Numbered from the stretch's first letter, positions 30,976 to 42,902 are shown. The stretch: 57,726 bases of DNA from Lysobacteraceae bacterium P (GCA_005503055.1 SCOX01000017.1:1-57726); one strand, 5' to 3'. Program-made: numbers and translations. Notes: generated from the sequence alone by a model not told the origin.

Positions 30976-31712
30976 ACGCCATGCTTCGCCTCGTCGGTTG
31001 GATCCTCGCGGTGGCGCTGGTCGTGCTGCCGGTGGTGGCCGTGCTCAACGGCTGGATCGGTGCGGGCCATTGGCCGCTGAGCAAGCTGCGCGCGACGGGC
31101 GAGTTCCAGCGCGTGGACGGTGCGTTGCTGCAGAAGACGCTGATGCCGTACGCGCAGCGCGGGTTCTTCGCTGTCGATCTGGCCGCCGCGCAGGACGCGG
31201 TGTCGAAGCTGCCGTGGGTCGAGCGTGCGGAAGTGCGCAAGCGCTGGCCGGACGTGCTCGAAGTGACGGTGTACGAACACCGTCCGTTCGCGCGCTGGGG
31301 CGAGGACCTGTTGCTGTCGCAGCAGGGCCGCCTGTTCCCCGCGAAGGGCATCCAGGTGCCGGACGGCTTGCCGCAGTTCGGTGGCCCGCAGTCGCGCGTG
31401 GGCGACGTGGTGGAGCTCTACAACGAGTCGCGCGCGATGTTCGCGCCCATCGGCGTGGACGTGCGCCAGGTCGAACTCGACCCGCGCGGCAGCTGGACGC
31501 TGGGCCTGGACAACGGTGCCCGCATCGTCGTGGGGCGCAGCGAGGCGCGCGCGCGCCTGGGCCGCTTCGTGCGTCTGCTGCCGCAGTTGCTCACGCAGCA
31601 GGCGCAGACGCTCAAGCGCGCCGACCTTCGTTACACCAATGGTTTTGCACTGACGTGGGCGCCCGTTCCGGTGCCGGCGGTGGTGCCGCAACAGCAGCAA
31701 GGACAATCATGA
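30972..31712 (+). CDS. ftsQ: cell division protein FtsQ
   Basis: A bitopic divisome scaffold that binds FtsB and FtsL. It has 246 residues: a short cytoplasmic start, one membrane span ([19 protein letters not shown]), a POTRA domain beginning near 35 ([16 protein letters not shown]), and the FtsQ beta domain with [19 protein letters not shown]. It begins with GTG overlapping ddlB, and its stop overlaps the ftsA ATG. Confidence 0.95.
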   Translation: MNAMLRLVGWILAVALVVLPVVAVLNGWIGAGHWPLSKLRATGEFQRVDGALLQKTLMPYAQRGFFAVDLAAAQDAVSKLPWVERAEVRKRWPDVLEVTVYEHRPFARWGEDLLLSQQGRLFPAKGIQVPDGLPQFGGPQSRVGDVVELYNESRAMFAPIGVDVRQVELDPRGSWTLGLDNGARIVVGRSEARARLGRFVRLLPQLLTQQAQTLKRADLRYTNGFALTWAPVPVPAVVPQQQQGQS

Positions 31713-32944
31713 ACCGCAAGGGTGACAAGTCGCTGATCGTCGGCCTCGACATCGGTACCTCGAAAGTGGTGGCGCTGGTGGGCGAGTTCTCGCCGGGCAA
31801 CCCCATCGAGGTGATCGGCATCGGCTCGCACGAATCGCGCGGCCTCAAGCGCGGCGTCGTCGTGGACATCGAATCGACGGTGCAATCGATCCAGCGCGCC
31901 ATCGAAGAAGCCGAGCTCATGGCCGGCTGCGAGATCCGCTCGGTATACGCGTCGATCTCGGGCAACCACGTGCAGTGCCGCAACTCGCAGGGCATCGCGC
32001 CGATCCGCGACGGCGAGGTCACCTACGGCGACCTCGACCGCGTACTCGATGCGGCCAAAGCGGTTGCGATTCCCGCCGACCAGAAGATCCTGCATGCGAT
32101 TCCGCGCGACTACGTGCTCGACGATTCGCAGGAAGGCATCCGCAATCCGGTCGGCATGACCGGCGTGCGCCTGGAGGTGCATGCGCACCTGGTGGTATGC
32201 GCGCAGTCTGCGGCGGCGAACATCAGCAAGTGCGTGCAGCGCTGCGGTCTGCAGGTGGACGACCTGATCCTGAGCGTGCTCGCATCGAGCCATGCCGTGC
32301 TCACCAGCGACGAACGCGAGCTCGGCGTCGTGCTGGTCGACATCGGCGCGGGCACGACCGACATCGCCGTGTTCGTCGGTGGCGCGATCGCGCACAGCGC
32401 GAGCCTGCCGATCGCCGGCGACAAGGTGACCGAGGACATCGCGCACATGCTGCGCACGCCTACGCCGGAAGCCGAGCAGATCAAGGTGCGCTACGCCTGT
32501 GCGCTGGCCCAGATGGCGACGGCGGAAGAAAGCATCCAGGTGCCCAGCGTCGGCGATCGTCCGCCGCGTCGCATGCCGCGCGCCTCGCTCGCGCAGGCCG
32601 TGCAGGCGCGCTACGAGGAGATCTTCGAAATGATCCAGGCCGAACTGCGCCGCAGCGGTTTCGAGCAGCACGTGCGCGCCGGCATGGTGCTCACCGGTGG
32701 CGCGGCGAAGATGGAAGGCGTAGTCGAACTGGCCGAGGAAATGCTGCAGATGCCGGTGCGCGTGGGCATTCCGCAGCACGTCACCGGCCTGGGCGAAGTG
32801 GTCGGCAATCCGGTGCATGCCACCGGCGTCGGCCTGCTGCTGATGGGCAGCCAGATCGAGAATCCGCGTCGTCCGGTCATTCCGACCGGTCGCGCGGGAA
32901 CCTTCTTCAGCAAGCTCAAGAATTGGTATCGCGGCGAGTTCTGA
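31709..32944 (+). CDS. ftsA: cell division protein FtsA
   Basis: An actin-like ATPase that tethers FtsZ to the membrane and recruits late division proteins. It has 411 residues. Visible: the phosphate-1 loop IVGLDIGTSKVVALVGE, the phosphate-2 motif VLVDIGAGTTDIAVF, and the adenosine motif GMVLTGGAAKMEG. The C-terminal amphipathic helix FFSKLKNWYRGEF is the membrane-targeting sequence. AAGGACA upstream gives a good ribosome binding site. It ends the tightly coupled part of the cluster. Confidence 0.97.
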   Translation: MNRKGDKSLIVGLDIGTSKVVALVGEFSPGNPIEVIGIGSHESRGLKRGVVVDIESTVQSIQRAIEEAELMAGCEIRSVYASISGNHVQCRNSQGIAPIRDGEVTYGDLDRVLDAAKAVAIPADQKILHAIPRDYVLDDSQEGIRNPVGMTGVRLEVHAHLVVCAQSAAANISKCVQRCGLQVDDLILSVLASSHAVLTSDERELGVVLVDIGAGTTDIAVFVGGAIAHSASLPIAGDKVTEDIAHMLRTPTPEAEQIKVRYACALAQMATAEESIQVPSVGDRPPRRMPRASLAQAVQARYEEIFEMIQAELRRSGFEQHVRAGMVLTGGAAKMEGVVELAEEMLQMPVRVGIPQHVTGLGEVVGNPVHATGVGLLLMGSQIENPRRPVIPTGRAGTFFSKLKNWYRGEF

Positions 32945-32946
32945 AG

Positions 32947-33084
32947 CCGTGGTTCGGGATTCGTGATTCGTAACAGCTAGAGCAAGAGCAACAAGGCAAC
33001 ACCGTAGATGGCAGCCAATAGAAACGCCGGAACGTGATTCGGGTTTGCTCTTGCGAATCCCCAATCCCGAATCACGAATCACGG
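32947..33084. repeat. GATTCGGGATTCG-type inverted repeat between ftsA and ftsZ
   Basis: CCGTGGTTCGGGATTCGTGA (from 32947) faces CGAATCCCGAATCACGAATC-type sequence (33054-33084), making an imperfect stem around an 80-base middle. It is the same element as at 6018-6107. It fills nearly all of the 164-bp gap in front of ftsZ. Confidence 0.75.
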
Positions 33085-33108
33085 CACTTATAACTAGAGG
33101 ACGACGAC

Positions 33109-34338
33109 ATGGCACATTTCGAACTGGTTGAAAAAATGGCCCCGAATGCGGTGATCAAGGTCATCGGCGTCGGCGGTGGCGGCGGCAACGCCGTGGCGCA
33201 CATGGTCAGCGGCAACGTGGACGGCGTGGAGTTCATCACCGCCAACACCGACTCGCAGGCCATCAAGAACTGTGGCGCGAAGCTGCAGCTGCAACTGGGC
33301 AGCAACGTCACCAAGGGCCTGGGCGCGGGCGCGAATCCGGAGGTTGGCCGTCAAGCCGCCTTGGAAGACCGTGAGCGCATCATGGACGCCCTCACCGGTG
33401 CCGACATGGTGTTCATCACCGCCGGCATGGGCGGCGGCACGGGCACGGGTGCGGCGCCGGTCGTGGCGCAGCTGGCCAAGGAGATGGGCATCCTGACCGT
33501 TGCCGTGGTGACCAAGCCGTTCCCGTTCGAAGGCCGTCGCCGCATGCAGGTCGCGCTGAAGGGCATCGAGGAACTGAGCCACCACTGCGATTCGCTGATC
33601 ACCATCCCGAACGAAAAGCTGATCACCGTGCTCGGCCGTAACGCCACGATGATCCAGGCGTTCCGCGCCGCCAACGACGTGCTGCTCGGCGCCGTGCAGG
33701 GCATCGCCGACCTGATCGTGCGTCCGGGTCTGATCAACGTCGACTTCGCCGACGTGCGCACCGTGATGAGCGAGATGGGCCTGGCGATGATGGGCACCGG
33801 CGCGGCACGCGGCGACGACCGCGCGCAGGCCGCGGCGGAATCGGCGATCCAGAACCCGTTGCTGGACGACGTGAACCTGTCCGGTGCGAACGGCATCCTG
33901 GTCAACATCACCGCCGGTCCGGACTTCACCATGGCCGAGTTCGACGAGGTCGGTCGCACGATCGAGAACTTCGCTTCCGAGGACGCGACCGTGGTCATCG
34001 GCACGGTGCTCGATCCGGACATGCAGGACGAAGTGAAGGTCACCGTGGTCGCCACGGGCCTGAACCGCGCGGTCGCCCGTCAGTCCGTGCGCGGCAACGA
34101 GCGCGAGGCCAGCCGCGCGCCGATCGCATTGGTCCGCAACGCGACCACCGGCCAGCCCGAGTTCTCGGCGATGGACGAGATGCCGACGGCTCGCCCGAGC
34201 TTCGGCACCAGCCTGCGCGGTGGCTCGGCCGGCATGGGCGGTCGCGGCGCGGAGCCGACGGCTCCGGCCGTGGCCGACTTCGGCAGCGACAGCAGCTACC
34301 TGGACATCCCGGCGTTCCTGCGCCGCCAGGCAGACTGA
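33109..34338 (+). CDS. ftsZ: cell division protein FtsZ
   Basis: A tubulin-like GTPase that forms the Z ring. It has 409 residues. The GTP-binding tubulin signature GGGTGTG is at 108-114, with [12 protein letters not shown] near the N-terminus and the T7-loop [11 protein letters not shown]. After a variable linker the C-terminal peptide DIPAFLRRQ, which binds FtsA and ZipA, is intact. AGAGGA is placed upstream of the ATG. It is not overlapped with ftsA, so it may have its own promoter or processing site. Confidence 0.98.
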   Translation: MAHFELVEKMAPNAVIKVIGVGGGGGNAVAHMVSGNVDGVEFITANTDSQAIKNCGAKLQLQLGSNVTKGLGAGANPEVGRQAALEDRERIMDALTGADMVFITAGMGGGTGTGAAPVVAQLAKEMGILTVAVVTKPFPFEGRRRMQVALKGIEELSHHCDSLITIPNEKLITVLGRNATMIQAFRAANDVLLGAVQGIADLIVRPGLINVDFADVRTVMSEMGLAMMGTGAARGDDRAQAAAESAIQNPLLDDVNLSGANGILVNITAGPDFTMAEFDEVGRTIENFASEDATVVIGTVLDPDMQDEVKVTVVATGLNRAVARQSVRGNEREASRAPIALVRNATTGQPEFSAMDEMPTARPSFGTSLRGGSAGMGGRGAEPTAPAVADFGSDSSYLDIPAFLRRQAD

Positions 34339-34349
34339 GTTCCACCCCG

Positions 34350-34373
34350 GCCCTCCCCGGCGACGGGGAGGGC
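34350..34373 (+). terminator. GC-rich hairpin after ftsZ
   Basis: GCCCTCCCC (34350-34358), a 6-base loop, and GGGGAGGGC (34365-34373), a perfect 9-bp stem 11 bases after ftsZ. There is no clean T run afterwards. Similar CCCTCCCC/GGGGAGGG stems follow ribB and secA. Confidence 0.5.
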
Positions 34374-34604
34374 GGTGTCGTCGTCCCTTTCTGGCCCTTC
34401 GTGGGGCAGGGGTCGGCCGGTCCGCCTCGGGCGGGTCCGGCCGGCCGTCTTACTGCCCGGGTTCGTGACTTGTTTCCGTCATCGTTCAGTCTGTGCGGTG
34501 CTATTCTTTCCGGCCCCGTTCAGGCGAGAACCATTTGCATCCGCCTGCTGTCGGACTCATCTAAGAACCGTCGTCAGAAGAACGCCTCCCACAGGTCCCC
34601 TCCG

Positions 34605-35519
34605 ATGCTGCGCCAGCGCACCCTGAAGAATGTGATCCGCGCCACCGGCGTGGGCCTGCATAGCGGCGAGAAGGTCTTTCTCACCCTGCGTCCGGCACCG
34701 GTCGATACCGGCATCGTGTTCCGTCGTGTGGACCTGGAGCCGGTGGTGGAAGTGCCCGCGAGCGCCGAGCTGGTCACCGAGACCACCTTGTGCACCGGCC
34801 TGACCTGCGGCCCAGCCAAGATCCAGACCGTCGAGCACCTGCTGTCCGCGCTGGCCGGCCTGGGTGTCGACAATCTATATGTCGAGCTGTCCGCGGCCGA
34901 AGTGCCGATCATGGACGGCTCGTCCGGCCCGTTCGTGTTCCTGCTGCAGTCGGCCGGCATCCAGGAACAGGCCGCGCCGAAGCGGTTCATCCGCATCAAG
35001 CACCCGGTGGAAGTTCGCGAAGGCGACAAGGTCGCGCGGTTCGAACCTTATGACGGGTTCCGCCTTGATTTCACGGTGCAGTTCGACCATCCGGCGATCC
35101 CTGCCTCGCAGTCGCGGGCCGTGGTGGAGTTCTCCACCGCCAACTACATCCAGGAAGTCAGCCGCGCCCGCACGTTCGGCTTCATGCGCGACCTGGAGTA
35201 CATGCGCGAGCGCAATCTCGGCCTGGGCGGCTCGATGGACAACGCCATCGTCCTGGACGAGTTCCGCGTGCTCAACGACGACGGCCTGCGCTACGCCGAC
35301 GAGTTCGTGCGCCACAAGATCCTCGATGCCGTGGGCGATCTGTACCTCGCCGGACACCCGGTCATCGGCGCCTACGTCGGCTACAAGTCCGGTCATGCGC
35401 TCAACAACAAGCTCGTGCGTGCGCTGCTGGCCGAACGTTCAGCCTGGGACGAAGTGACGTTTACTGAATCCGACGCGCGCGAAGCGCCCGTCACTTACGG
35501 GATTCCTGCCACCGCCTGA
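34605..35519 (+). CDS. lpxC: UDP-3-O-acyl-N-acetylglucosamine deacetylase LpxC
   Basis: The committed, zinc-dependent step of lipid A synthesis. The protein has 304 residues, as in E. coli (305). Zinc ligands are in place: H78 in [10 protein letters not shown], and H237 and D241 in [10 protein letters not shown]. The general acid-base histidine is H264 in KSGHALNN. The ATG at 34605 gives the conserved MLRQRTLKN start. A 266-bp gap separates it from ftsZ, with a terminator-like stem and a possible -10 TATTCT at 34502-34507, so it is likely transcribed from its own promoter. Confidence 0.97.
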   Translation: MLRQRTLKNVIRATGVGLHSGEKVFLTLRPAPVDTGIVFRRVDLEPVVEVPASAELVTETTLCTGLTCGPAKIQTVEHLLSALAGLGVDNLYVELSAAEVPIMDGSSGPFVFLLQSAGIQEQAAPKRFIRIKHPVEVREGDKVARFEPYDGFRLDFTVQFDHPAIPASQSRAVVEFSTANYIQEVSRARTFGFMRDLEYMRERNLGLGGSMDNAIVLDEFRVLNDDGLRYADEFVRHKILDAVGDLYLAGHPVIGAYVGYKSGHALNNKLVRALLAERSAWDEVTFTESDAREAPVTYGIPATA

Positions 35520-35609
35520 GGCGGTTCGCGCGTTGGCTCCGGCACCTTGGCCGGAAGCGCTTTCATGAATTGGGCGAGCGTCACAGACGTGAACTTCGCG
35601 TGACGCATT

Positions 35610-35672
35610 AACGTTTTATTTACGTTTTTCTTCTAAAACGTTTCTAACCCTTTAACAATTTCAACGGGTTAG
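35610..35672. terminator. AT-rich convergent terminator region
   Basis: Two stems lie between the convergent lpxC and dciA: AACGTTTT/AAAACGTT (35610-35642) and CTAACCC/GGGTTAG (35644-35672), with T-rich and A-rich flanks that could serve both strands. The 224-bp gap is strikingly AT-rich for this genome. Confidence 0.5.
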
Positions 35673-35743
35673 GCCTTTAGCATGCCCCCGACCCTGGCAT
35701 TTCGTCTCCTGCGGCAATAACCCTGCCAAAGCCGACGTGACGC

Positions 35744-36199
35744 TCAGGTGGGGTCCTTGGAACCGGTGGAGTCCGGGTCCTTCAAGGATTCCAGGGCTGC
35801 CTGCAGAGCTTGCAGTGCAGTCGCAGAGATGGGTTTGGCGTTCCGGGTGGATTGCGGGGAGGCAGTCACCGGCGTTGTCGTTTTGACGATGAGTTCAGCC
35901 GCATCCAGCCCGATGGAACGGGCCGCGTCGAGCAGTTCAGGGGCAGCGAGCCGCATCTTGGCCCGCCATACCGGGGCATCGACGATAAACACGAGCCGGC
36001 CGCGTTCGTAATTGGCCAGTCGCGCATGCGCGGCCAAAGAAGGCGGCAGGAGTGGGCGAAACCGTTGGTCCAGTTCGTCAAGCCACATGGCACGACGAAT
36101 CGGACCGCCAGCGGACTCGGCGAGCAGCGCATCGAGCGCTTTTCGCGGAGTCGAAGGATGGCCTTTGGCCGACCTGGGCTTGGAATCAGAACTAGACAT
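35744..36199 (-). CDS. dciA: DUF721 protein, DciA-like helicase loader
   Basis: DciA is the ancestral loader of the replicative helicase DnaB in bacteria without DnaC. The 151-residue protein has the DUF721 core in the middle: LRxLLPPSLAAHARLANYE-like sequence followed by LVFIVDAPVWRAKMRLAAPELL, with a low-complexity C-terminus. Its placement between lpxC and secA, on the opposite strand, is common in Xanthomonadaceae. The start codon shares two bases with the divergent peptidase start (36198-36199), so each gene's promoter must lie inside the other's coding region. Assignment to DciA is by domain, not by experiment. Confidence 0.85.
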   Translation of the reverse strand: MSSSDSKPRSAKGHPSTPRKALDALLAESAGGPIRRAMWLDELDQRFRPLLPPSLAAHARLANYERGRLVFIVDAPVWRAKMRLAAPELLDAARSIGLDAAELIVKTTTPVTASPQSTRNAKPISATALQALQAALESLKDPDSTGSKDPT

Positions 36200-37121
36200 G
36201 ACTTATTCGACCATCGTAAACAAATCCCGCGCGCACCTGTCGCATTGGCTCGAGCGCGCCGGCCACTGGGGCGCGCAGCGCCCGGGCCTGGCGATCGCGC
36301 TGCTCCTCGGCACCGGCACGGCGTTGGGCGCAGGGATCAGCCTGGCGGATAACGCCGTCCTGCGCAGCAAGTCCGATCAACAAGAAGCACTGATAGCGGT
36401 AACCCGCCGTGACGCCCAGCGCGAGATCAATGCCCTGGCCGCCCGCATGGGTGAACTGCAGGCCGAGGCGAACCGCCTCAACGCCTTGGGCGAACGCCTG
36501 ACCCGCATTGGTCAGTTGCAGGACGGCGAGTTCGATTTCGACAAGCCGGTCGGCGTCGGTGGCGCCGGCCCGGTTCGCGACATGACCAAGCCCGAGCTCG
36601 ACGAGGGCATGGCCACCCTGGGCGCCCAGTTCAAGGCGTCGGGGGAGCAACTGTCGGTGCTGGAGTCGCTGTTGTTCAACCGCCAGCTCGACATGAATGC
36701 CGTGCCCGGCCGCGAGCCCATCGCCAACAGCTACATCACCTCCGGTTTCGGCGGCCGTGCCGACCCCTTCAACGGTGGCCACGCCAACCACAAGGGCATC
36801 GATTTCAAGGCCAACGTCGGCGACCCGGTGCTGTCCGTCGCCGACGGCGTGGTCAGCTTCTCCGGCGTGCGCTCCGGCTACGGCAACGTGGTCGAGGTCG
36901 ACCACGGCAATGGCTACGTCACCCGCTACGCCCACAACTCGCGCCTGACACGCAAGGTCGGCGAGCTGGTTCGGGCCGGGCAGGAAATCGCGAAAGCCGG
37001 CTCCACCGGCCGCTCGACGGGTGCCCACGTGCACTTCGAGGTATGGGAAAACGGCCGCGTCATGAACCCGCGCAAGTTTCTCAGCCAGCAGTCGCCGCTG
37101 AAGATGGAGATCAAGGGCTGA
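36198..37121 (+). CDS. M23 (LytM-type) peptidase domain membrane protein
   Basis: A 307-residue envelope protein. A membrane span at about 30-48 (GLAIALLLGTGTALGAGIS) anchors it, with the rest periplasmic. A coiled coil (about 57-105) precedes the LytM domain. All metal ligands of M23 enzymes are present: H198 and D202 (HKGID) and H279 in HVHFE, so it could cut peptidoglycan cross-bridges rather than being a regulatory EnvC/NlpD-like partner. The gene lies directly before secA, the usual place for this family in gammaproteobacteria. The ATG has no clear ribosome binding site and overlaps the dciA start. Confidence 0.9.
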   Translation: MTYSTIVNKSRAHLSHWLERAGHWGAQRPGLAIALLLGTGTALGAGISLADNAVLRSKSDQQEALIAVTRRDAQREINALAARMGELQAEANRLNALGERLTRIGQLQDGEFDFDKPVGVGGAGPVRDMTKPELDEGMATLGAQFKASGEQLSVLESLLFNRQLDMNAVPGREPIANSYITSGFGGRADPFNGGHANHKGIDFKANVGDPVLSVADGVVSFSGVRSGYGNVVEVDHGNGYVTRYAHNSRLTRKVGELVRAGQEIAKAGSTGRSTGAHVHFEVWENGRVMNPRKFLSQQSPLKMEIKG

Positions 37122-37192
37122 GCTCAGCCGGGCGCGCAATTCACCGGTGAGCATGCCGTATCGGCGAGGGCATCCTCGTCGGGTTCCCGGGC

Positions 37193-37319
37193 GCCATAGG
37201 CTCCGGTCCGCGCGCTCGGCCAGATGCAAGCCAGTGGCTTGCAACGGCACCCCCGGCGCTTCGCCATAGGCTCCGCGCTCGGCCAGATGCAAGCCAGTGG
37301 CTTGCAAGCATCTGGCCTC
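37193..37319 (+). repeat. duplicated hairpin element before secA
   Basis: A unit starting GCCATAGGCTCCG and continuing CGCTCGGCCAGATGCAAGCC, then AGTGGCTTGCAA occurs at about 37193-37244 and again at 37263-37308; the first copy has a small insertion. Each copy contains the perfect stem GCAAGCC, AGT, GGCTTGC. The second copy extends to a longer stem, CCAGATGC facing GCATCTGG (37282-37318). The repeat occupies most of the 371-bp gap before secA; 37340-37492 holds no clear signal. Confidence 0.8.
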
Positions 37320-37329
37320 GCCCCCACGG

Positions 37330-37335
37330 TACAAT
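37330..37335 (+). promoter_or_regulatory. -10 box, probable secA promoter
   Basis: TACAAT, 158 bases before the secA ATG and right after the duplicated hairpins. TTGCAA at 37302-37307 is a possible -35 but is 22 bases away, and lies inside the hairpin arm. Confidence 0.4.
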
Positions 37336-37492
37336 CGGCGTGGCACAGTTCAGGCTCGACACGATCGGGGCGCGCGGCGCTCCGATTTCGTTTGAGCCGA
37401 CCACAGACTTCCTTCGGGGAACTTGCCGGCGGACGCCGACTCTGAATGCGTCCCGCCCGCCGGTATCCCCGTTCCGCTTCCCGGACCCGTAC

Positions 37493-40222
<2,730 letters not shown>

Positions 40223-40238
40223 CGGCAGCCGCTTCGGA

Positions 40239-40290
40239 CGCCCTCTCCCGTGCCCGGGGGAGGGGCGGCGGCAGGGCCTGAGCGCCCTGC
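40239..40290 (+). terminator. paired hairpins after secA
   Basis: CGCCCTCTCCC facing GGGGAGGGGCG (40239-40267), then a perfect GCAGGGC/GCCCTGC stem (40271-40290), fill the gap between secA and the Nudix gene. No T run is present. Confidence 0.45.
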
Positions 40291-40297
40291 CTGGCCG

Positions 40298-41296
40298 ATG
40301 AGTATCGAGACGACGCATCCGCAATCGCGATCGACGCCGCAGGCGGCCGGCGCGCTGCGCCATGTCGAGGTCGTCGCCGGCGTCATCCGCGATGCGCGCG
40401 GGCGCGTTCTGCTCGCCCGACGCACCGAGGGACGCGACCTTGCCGGCCTGTGGGAATTCCCCGGCGGCAAGCACGAGCCCGGTGAAACCGCCGAGGCCGC
40501 CCTCGCTCGCGAACTGCACGAAGAACTCGGCATCGACGTCGAGATCGGCGCGCCGTTGATCAACGTACCGCAACGCTATCCCGACAAACGCCTGCGCCTG
40601 GACGTGCGCAACATCGCGGCGTGGCACGGGCACGCCCGTGGGCGCGAAGGGCAGGCGCTGGTCTGGGTGCCGCCGCACAAACTGGCGAGCTACGCCATGC
40701 CGCCGGCGGATCGTCCGGTGGTCGCCGCGTTGCTCCAGCCGGCGCACTACCTGGTGACGCCGCCGCCCGACGACAGCGACGAGGCCTGGCTGGGTCGGCT
40801 GGAACAAGCGCTCGCAAACGGCGTGCGCCGCGTGCAACTGCGGGCCCCGGGGCTGGATGCGGAGCGCTGGCGATCACTGGTCGCGCGTGCGGCGCATGCC
40901 TGCCGTCACTCCGGTGCGGAGGCGCTGGTGAATGGCGACGCTGCCTTGGCGCTGGACCTCGGCATTGGTTTGCATCTGCCGGCCCGACAACTGCAGGCGC
41001 TGTCTGCACGGCCGCTTCCGGCCGATCTGCCGCTCGCCGCCTCCTGCCATTGCGTCGACGATCTGCAGGCCGCGCAGGCACTCGGCTGCGATTTCGCCGT
41101 GCTCGGCACGCTCATGCCCACGCCCAGCCATCCGGGTATGGCGGGTATCGGCTGGGAGGCCTTCGCCGCGATGCGCGAGAGCGTCTCGCTGCCGATCTAC
41201 GCCATCGGCGGCATGGACGCGGGCGACGTCGACGACGCGCGCCAACACGGAGGGCAGGGCATTGCCGCCATCCGCGGGCTCTGGCCCTCGAGCTGA
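40298..41296 (+). CDS. Nudix hydrolase fused to a thiamine-phosphate-synthase-like domain
   Basis: A 332-residue two-domain protein. The N-terminal half (about 25-150) is MutT-like with a complete Nudix box, GGKHEPGETAEAALARELHE followed by ELGI, and would hydrolyse oxidised nucleotides such as 8-oxo-dGTP. The C-terminal half (about 165-330) is a ThiE/TenI-type TIM barrel, seen in NGVRRVQLRAPGLD, the diverged phosphate region, and FAVLGTLMPTPSHPG and IYAIGGMDAGDV. This MutT-ThiE-like fusion is a known arrangement in gammaproteobacteria; whether the second half is active is not known. It follows secA by 75 bp and meets coaE convergently. Confidence 0.88.
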   Translation: MSIETTHPQSRSTPQAAGALRHVEVVAGVIRDARGRVLLARRTEGRDLAGLWEFPGGKHEPGETAEAALARELHEELGIDVEIGAPLINVPQRYPDKRLRLDVRNIAAWHGHARGREGQALVWVPPHKLASYAMPPADRPVVAALLQPAHYLVTPPPDDSDEAWLGRLEQALANGVRRVQLRAPGLDAERWRSLVARAAHACRHSGAEALVNGDAALALDLGIGLHLPARQLQALSARPLPADLPLAASCHCVDDLQAAQALGCDFAVLGTLMPTPSHPGMAGIGWEAFAAMRESVSLPIYAIGGMDAGDVDDARQHGGQGIAAIRGLWPSS

Positions 41297-41320
41297 TCTC
41301 GCTGGAACGAGGGCCTGGCT

Positions 41321-41938
41321 TCAGGCGTGCGCTGCGGCCATCGCACGATAGCGACGGTCGAGCGCGACGACGTGGGCGGCGAGGGCTTCGATCGGGCCAT
41401 CATTGACGATGACGTCGTCGGCGATCGCCAGCCGCTGGTCGCGCGTGGCCTGCGCCGCGATCATCCGCTGGGCGAGTTCCGCATCGACGCGATCGCGGGA
41501 CATGACGCGCGATCGCTGTACGTCGACCGGCACGTCGACCACGAGGATGCGCGACAGCCACGGATAGGCGTCCCGGCCGCCACCTTCGGCCAGCAAGGGG
41601 ATCGCGGCGATCGCATAGGGGCCTGGCGCGGCTGCACAGGCGTCGCGCAGAGCGGCGCGCACGCGCGGGTGAACGATGGCTTCCAGGCGGCGCCGAGCGA
41701 TGTCGTCGGCAAAGACATGGCGCCGCATCGCCGCACGGTCGAGGTTGCCATCGGCGTCCAGCATCTCGGGGCCGAACGCGGCGACCACCTCCGCCAGCCC
41801 CGGCGAACCCGCTGCCACGGCGAGGCGGGCGGCATGGTCGGCATCGGCCACGGCGACGCCTAGCGATTCGAAGCACCGGGTGACTTCGGTCTTCCCGGAG
41901 GCGATTCCCCCGGTGATGCCGACGATGAACTCGCTCAT
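41321..41938 (-). CDS. coaE: dephospho-CoA kinase
   Basis: The last step of coenzyme A synthesis. It has 205 residues with the P-loop GITGGIASGKT near the start, DADHAAR, the HPRVRAAL stretch and PLLAEGG. It is the distal gene of the pilus biogenesis operon, 55 bp after pilD, the normal order pilB-pilC-pilD-coaE in this family and in pseudomonads. The ATG at 41938 is fixed by the conserved N-terminus. Confidence 0.96.
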   Translation of the reverse strand: MSEFIVGITGGIASGKTEVTRCFESLGVAVADADHAARLAVAAGSPGLAEVVAAFGPEMLDADGNLDRAAMRRHVFADDIARRRLEAIVHPRVRAALRDACAAAPGPYAIAAIPLLAEGGGRDAYPWLSRILVVDVPVDVQRSRVMSRDRVDAELAQRMIAAQATRDQRLAIADDVIVNDGPIEALAAHVVALDRRYRAMAAAHA

Positions 41939-41993
41939 GGACGTAGGCGCAGCCGTGAAGCCGCTAGGGTAAACCGGCGCGGACCGGCCGTGC

Positions 41994-42857
41994 CTACTTG
42001 AGGCCGGCGTACTGCATGTAGGTGCCGACCATCTGCTCACCCCAGAAGAAGGTGATCCAGCCGGCGATGGCCAGGTACGGGCCGAACGGGATCGGGGTCG
42101 CACGGTCACGGCCCTTCATGGCGAGCCAGATCGAGCCGATCACCGCACCGATGACCGAAGACAGCAGGATCGTCGGCAGGATGCCCTTGAGCCCGGCCCA
42201 TGCGCCGATGGCGGCCAGCAGCTTGAAGTCGCCATGCCCCATGCCTTCCTTGCCGGTGAGCTGCTTGAACAGCCACCACACGACCCAGAGGCTGAGATAG
42301 CCCGCCACGGCGCCCAGCAGGGCCGGTTTGGCCGGGAAATACAGATTGTCGGACGCCGCGATCAAGCCCAGCCACATCAGCGGCAGGGTCAATTGGTCGG
42401 GCAGCAACTGCGTGCGCAGGTCGATGCCCGACAGCACGATCAGGAAGCAGGTGAAGACGATCGCGCCGAATCCCTGCCAGCCGAAGCCGAACTTCCACAC
42501 GCTGGCCAGCACCAGCAGCATCGTGAGCAACTCGACGAGCGGGTACTGCGGCGAGATGGGTGCCTTGCAGTTGCGGCACTTGCCGCGCAGCGCGAGGTAG
42601 CTGAACACCGGAATGTTCTCGTACCACGACAGCTGGTGCTTGCAGTGCGGGCAGTGCGACCGCTCGATCACGATCCCCGGTGGCGGCGGATCGTAGGTGT
42701 CGGGTTCGCCGAGCACTTCGCGACTGTCGCGCCGCCACTGCCACTCAAGCCGCTTGGGCAGGCGCAGGATGACCACGTTGAGGAAGCTGCCGACCAGCAG
42801 GCCGAGCCCGGCCGCCAGCGGAAATCCGATGGCGGGGTTTTGATCGAGGAATGCCAT
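41994..42857 (-). CDS. pilD: type IV prepilin peptidase/N-methylase PilD
   Basis: A membrane aspartyl protease that cuts the leader of type IV prepilins and type II secretion pseudopilins and methylates the new N-terminus. It has 287 residues and about seven spans. The cytoplasmic zinc domain has C69, C72, C94 and C97 (CPHC, CRNC). The catalytic aspartates are D146 (SGIDLRTQLLPD) and D210 (MGHGDFKLLAA). It lies 45 bp after pilC. Confidence 0.97.
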   Translation of the reverse strand: MAFLDQNPAIGFPLAAGLGLLVGSFLNVVILRLPKRLEWQWRRDSREVLGEPDTYDPPPPGIVIERSHCPHCKHQLSWYENIPVFSYLALRGKCRNCKAPISPQYPLVELLTMLLVLASVWKFGFGWQGFGAIVFTCFLIVLSGIDLRTQLLPDQLTLPLMWLGLIAASDNLYFPAKPALLGAVAGYLSLWVVWWLFKQLTGKEGMGHGDFKLLAAIGAWAGLKGILPTILLSSVIGAVIGSIWLAMKGRDRATPIPFGPYLAIAGWITFFWGEQMVGTYMQYAGLK

Positions 42858-42902
42858 GCGTGGGATTGTGCCCGAAGTCCTGTCCGCCGAAACCCTGGGC
42901 CG

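Noticed and set aside
37340-37492. 51-codon in-frame extension at the N-terminus of secA from a GTG
   Set aside because: The extension is not SecA-family sequence, while the ATG at 37493 gives the conserved [12 protein letters not shown] start.
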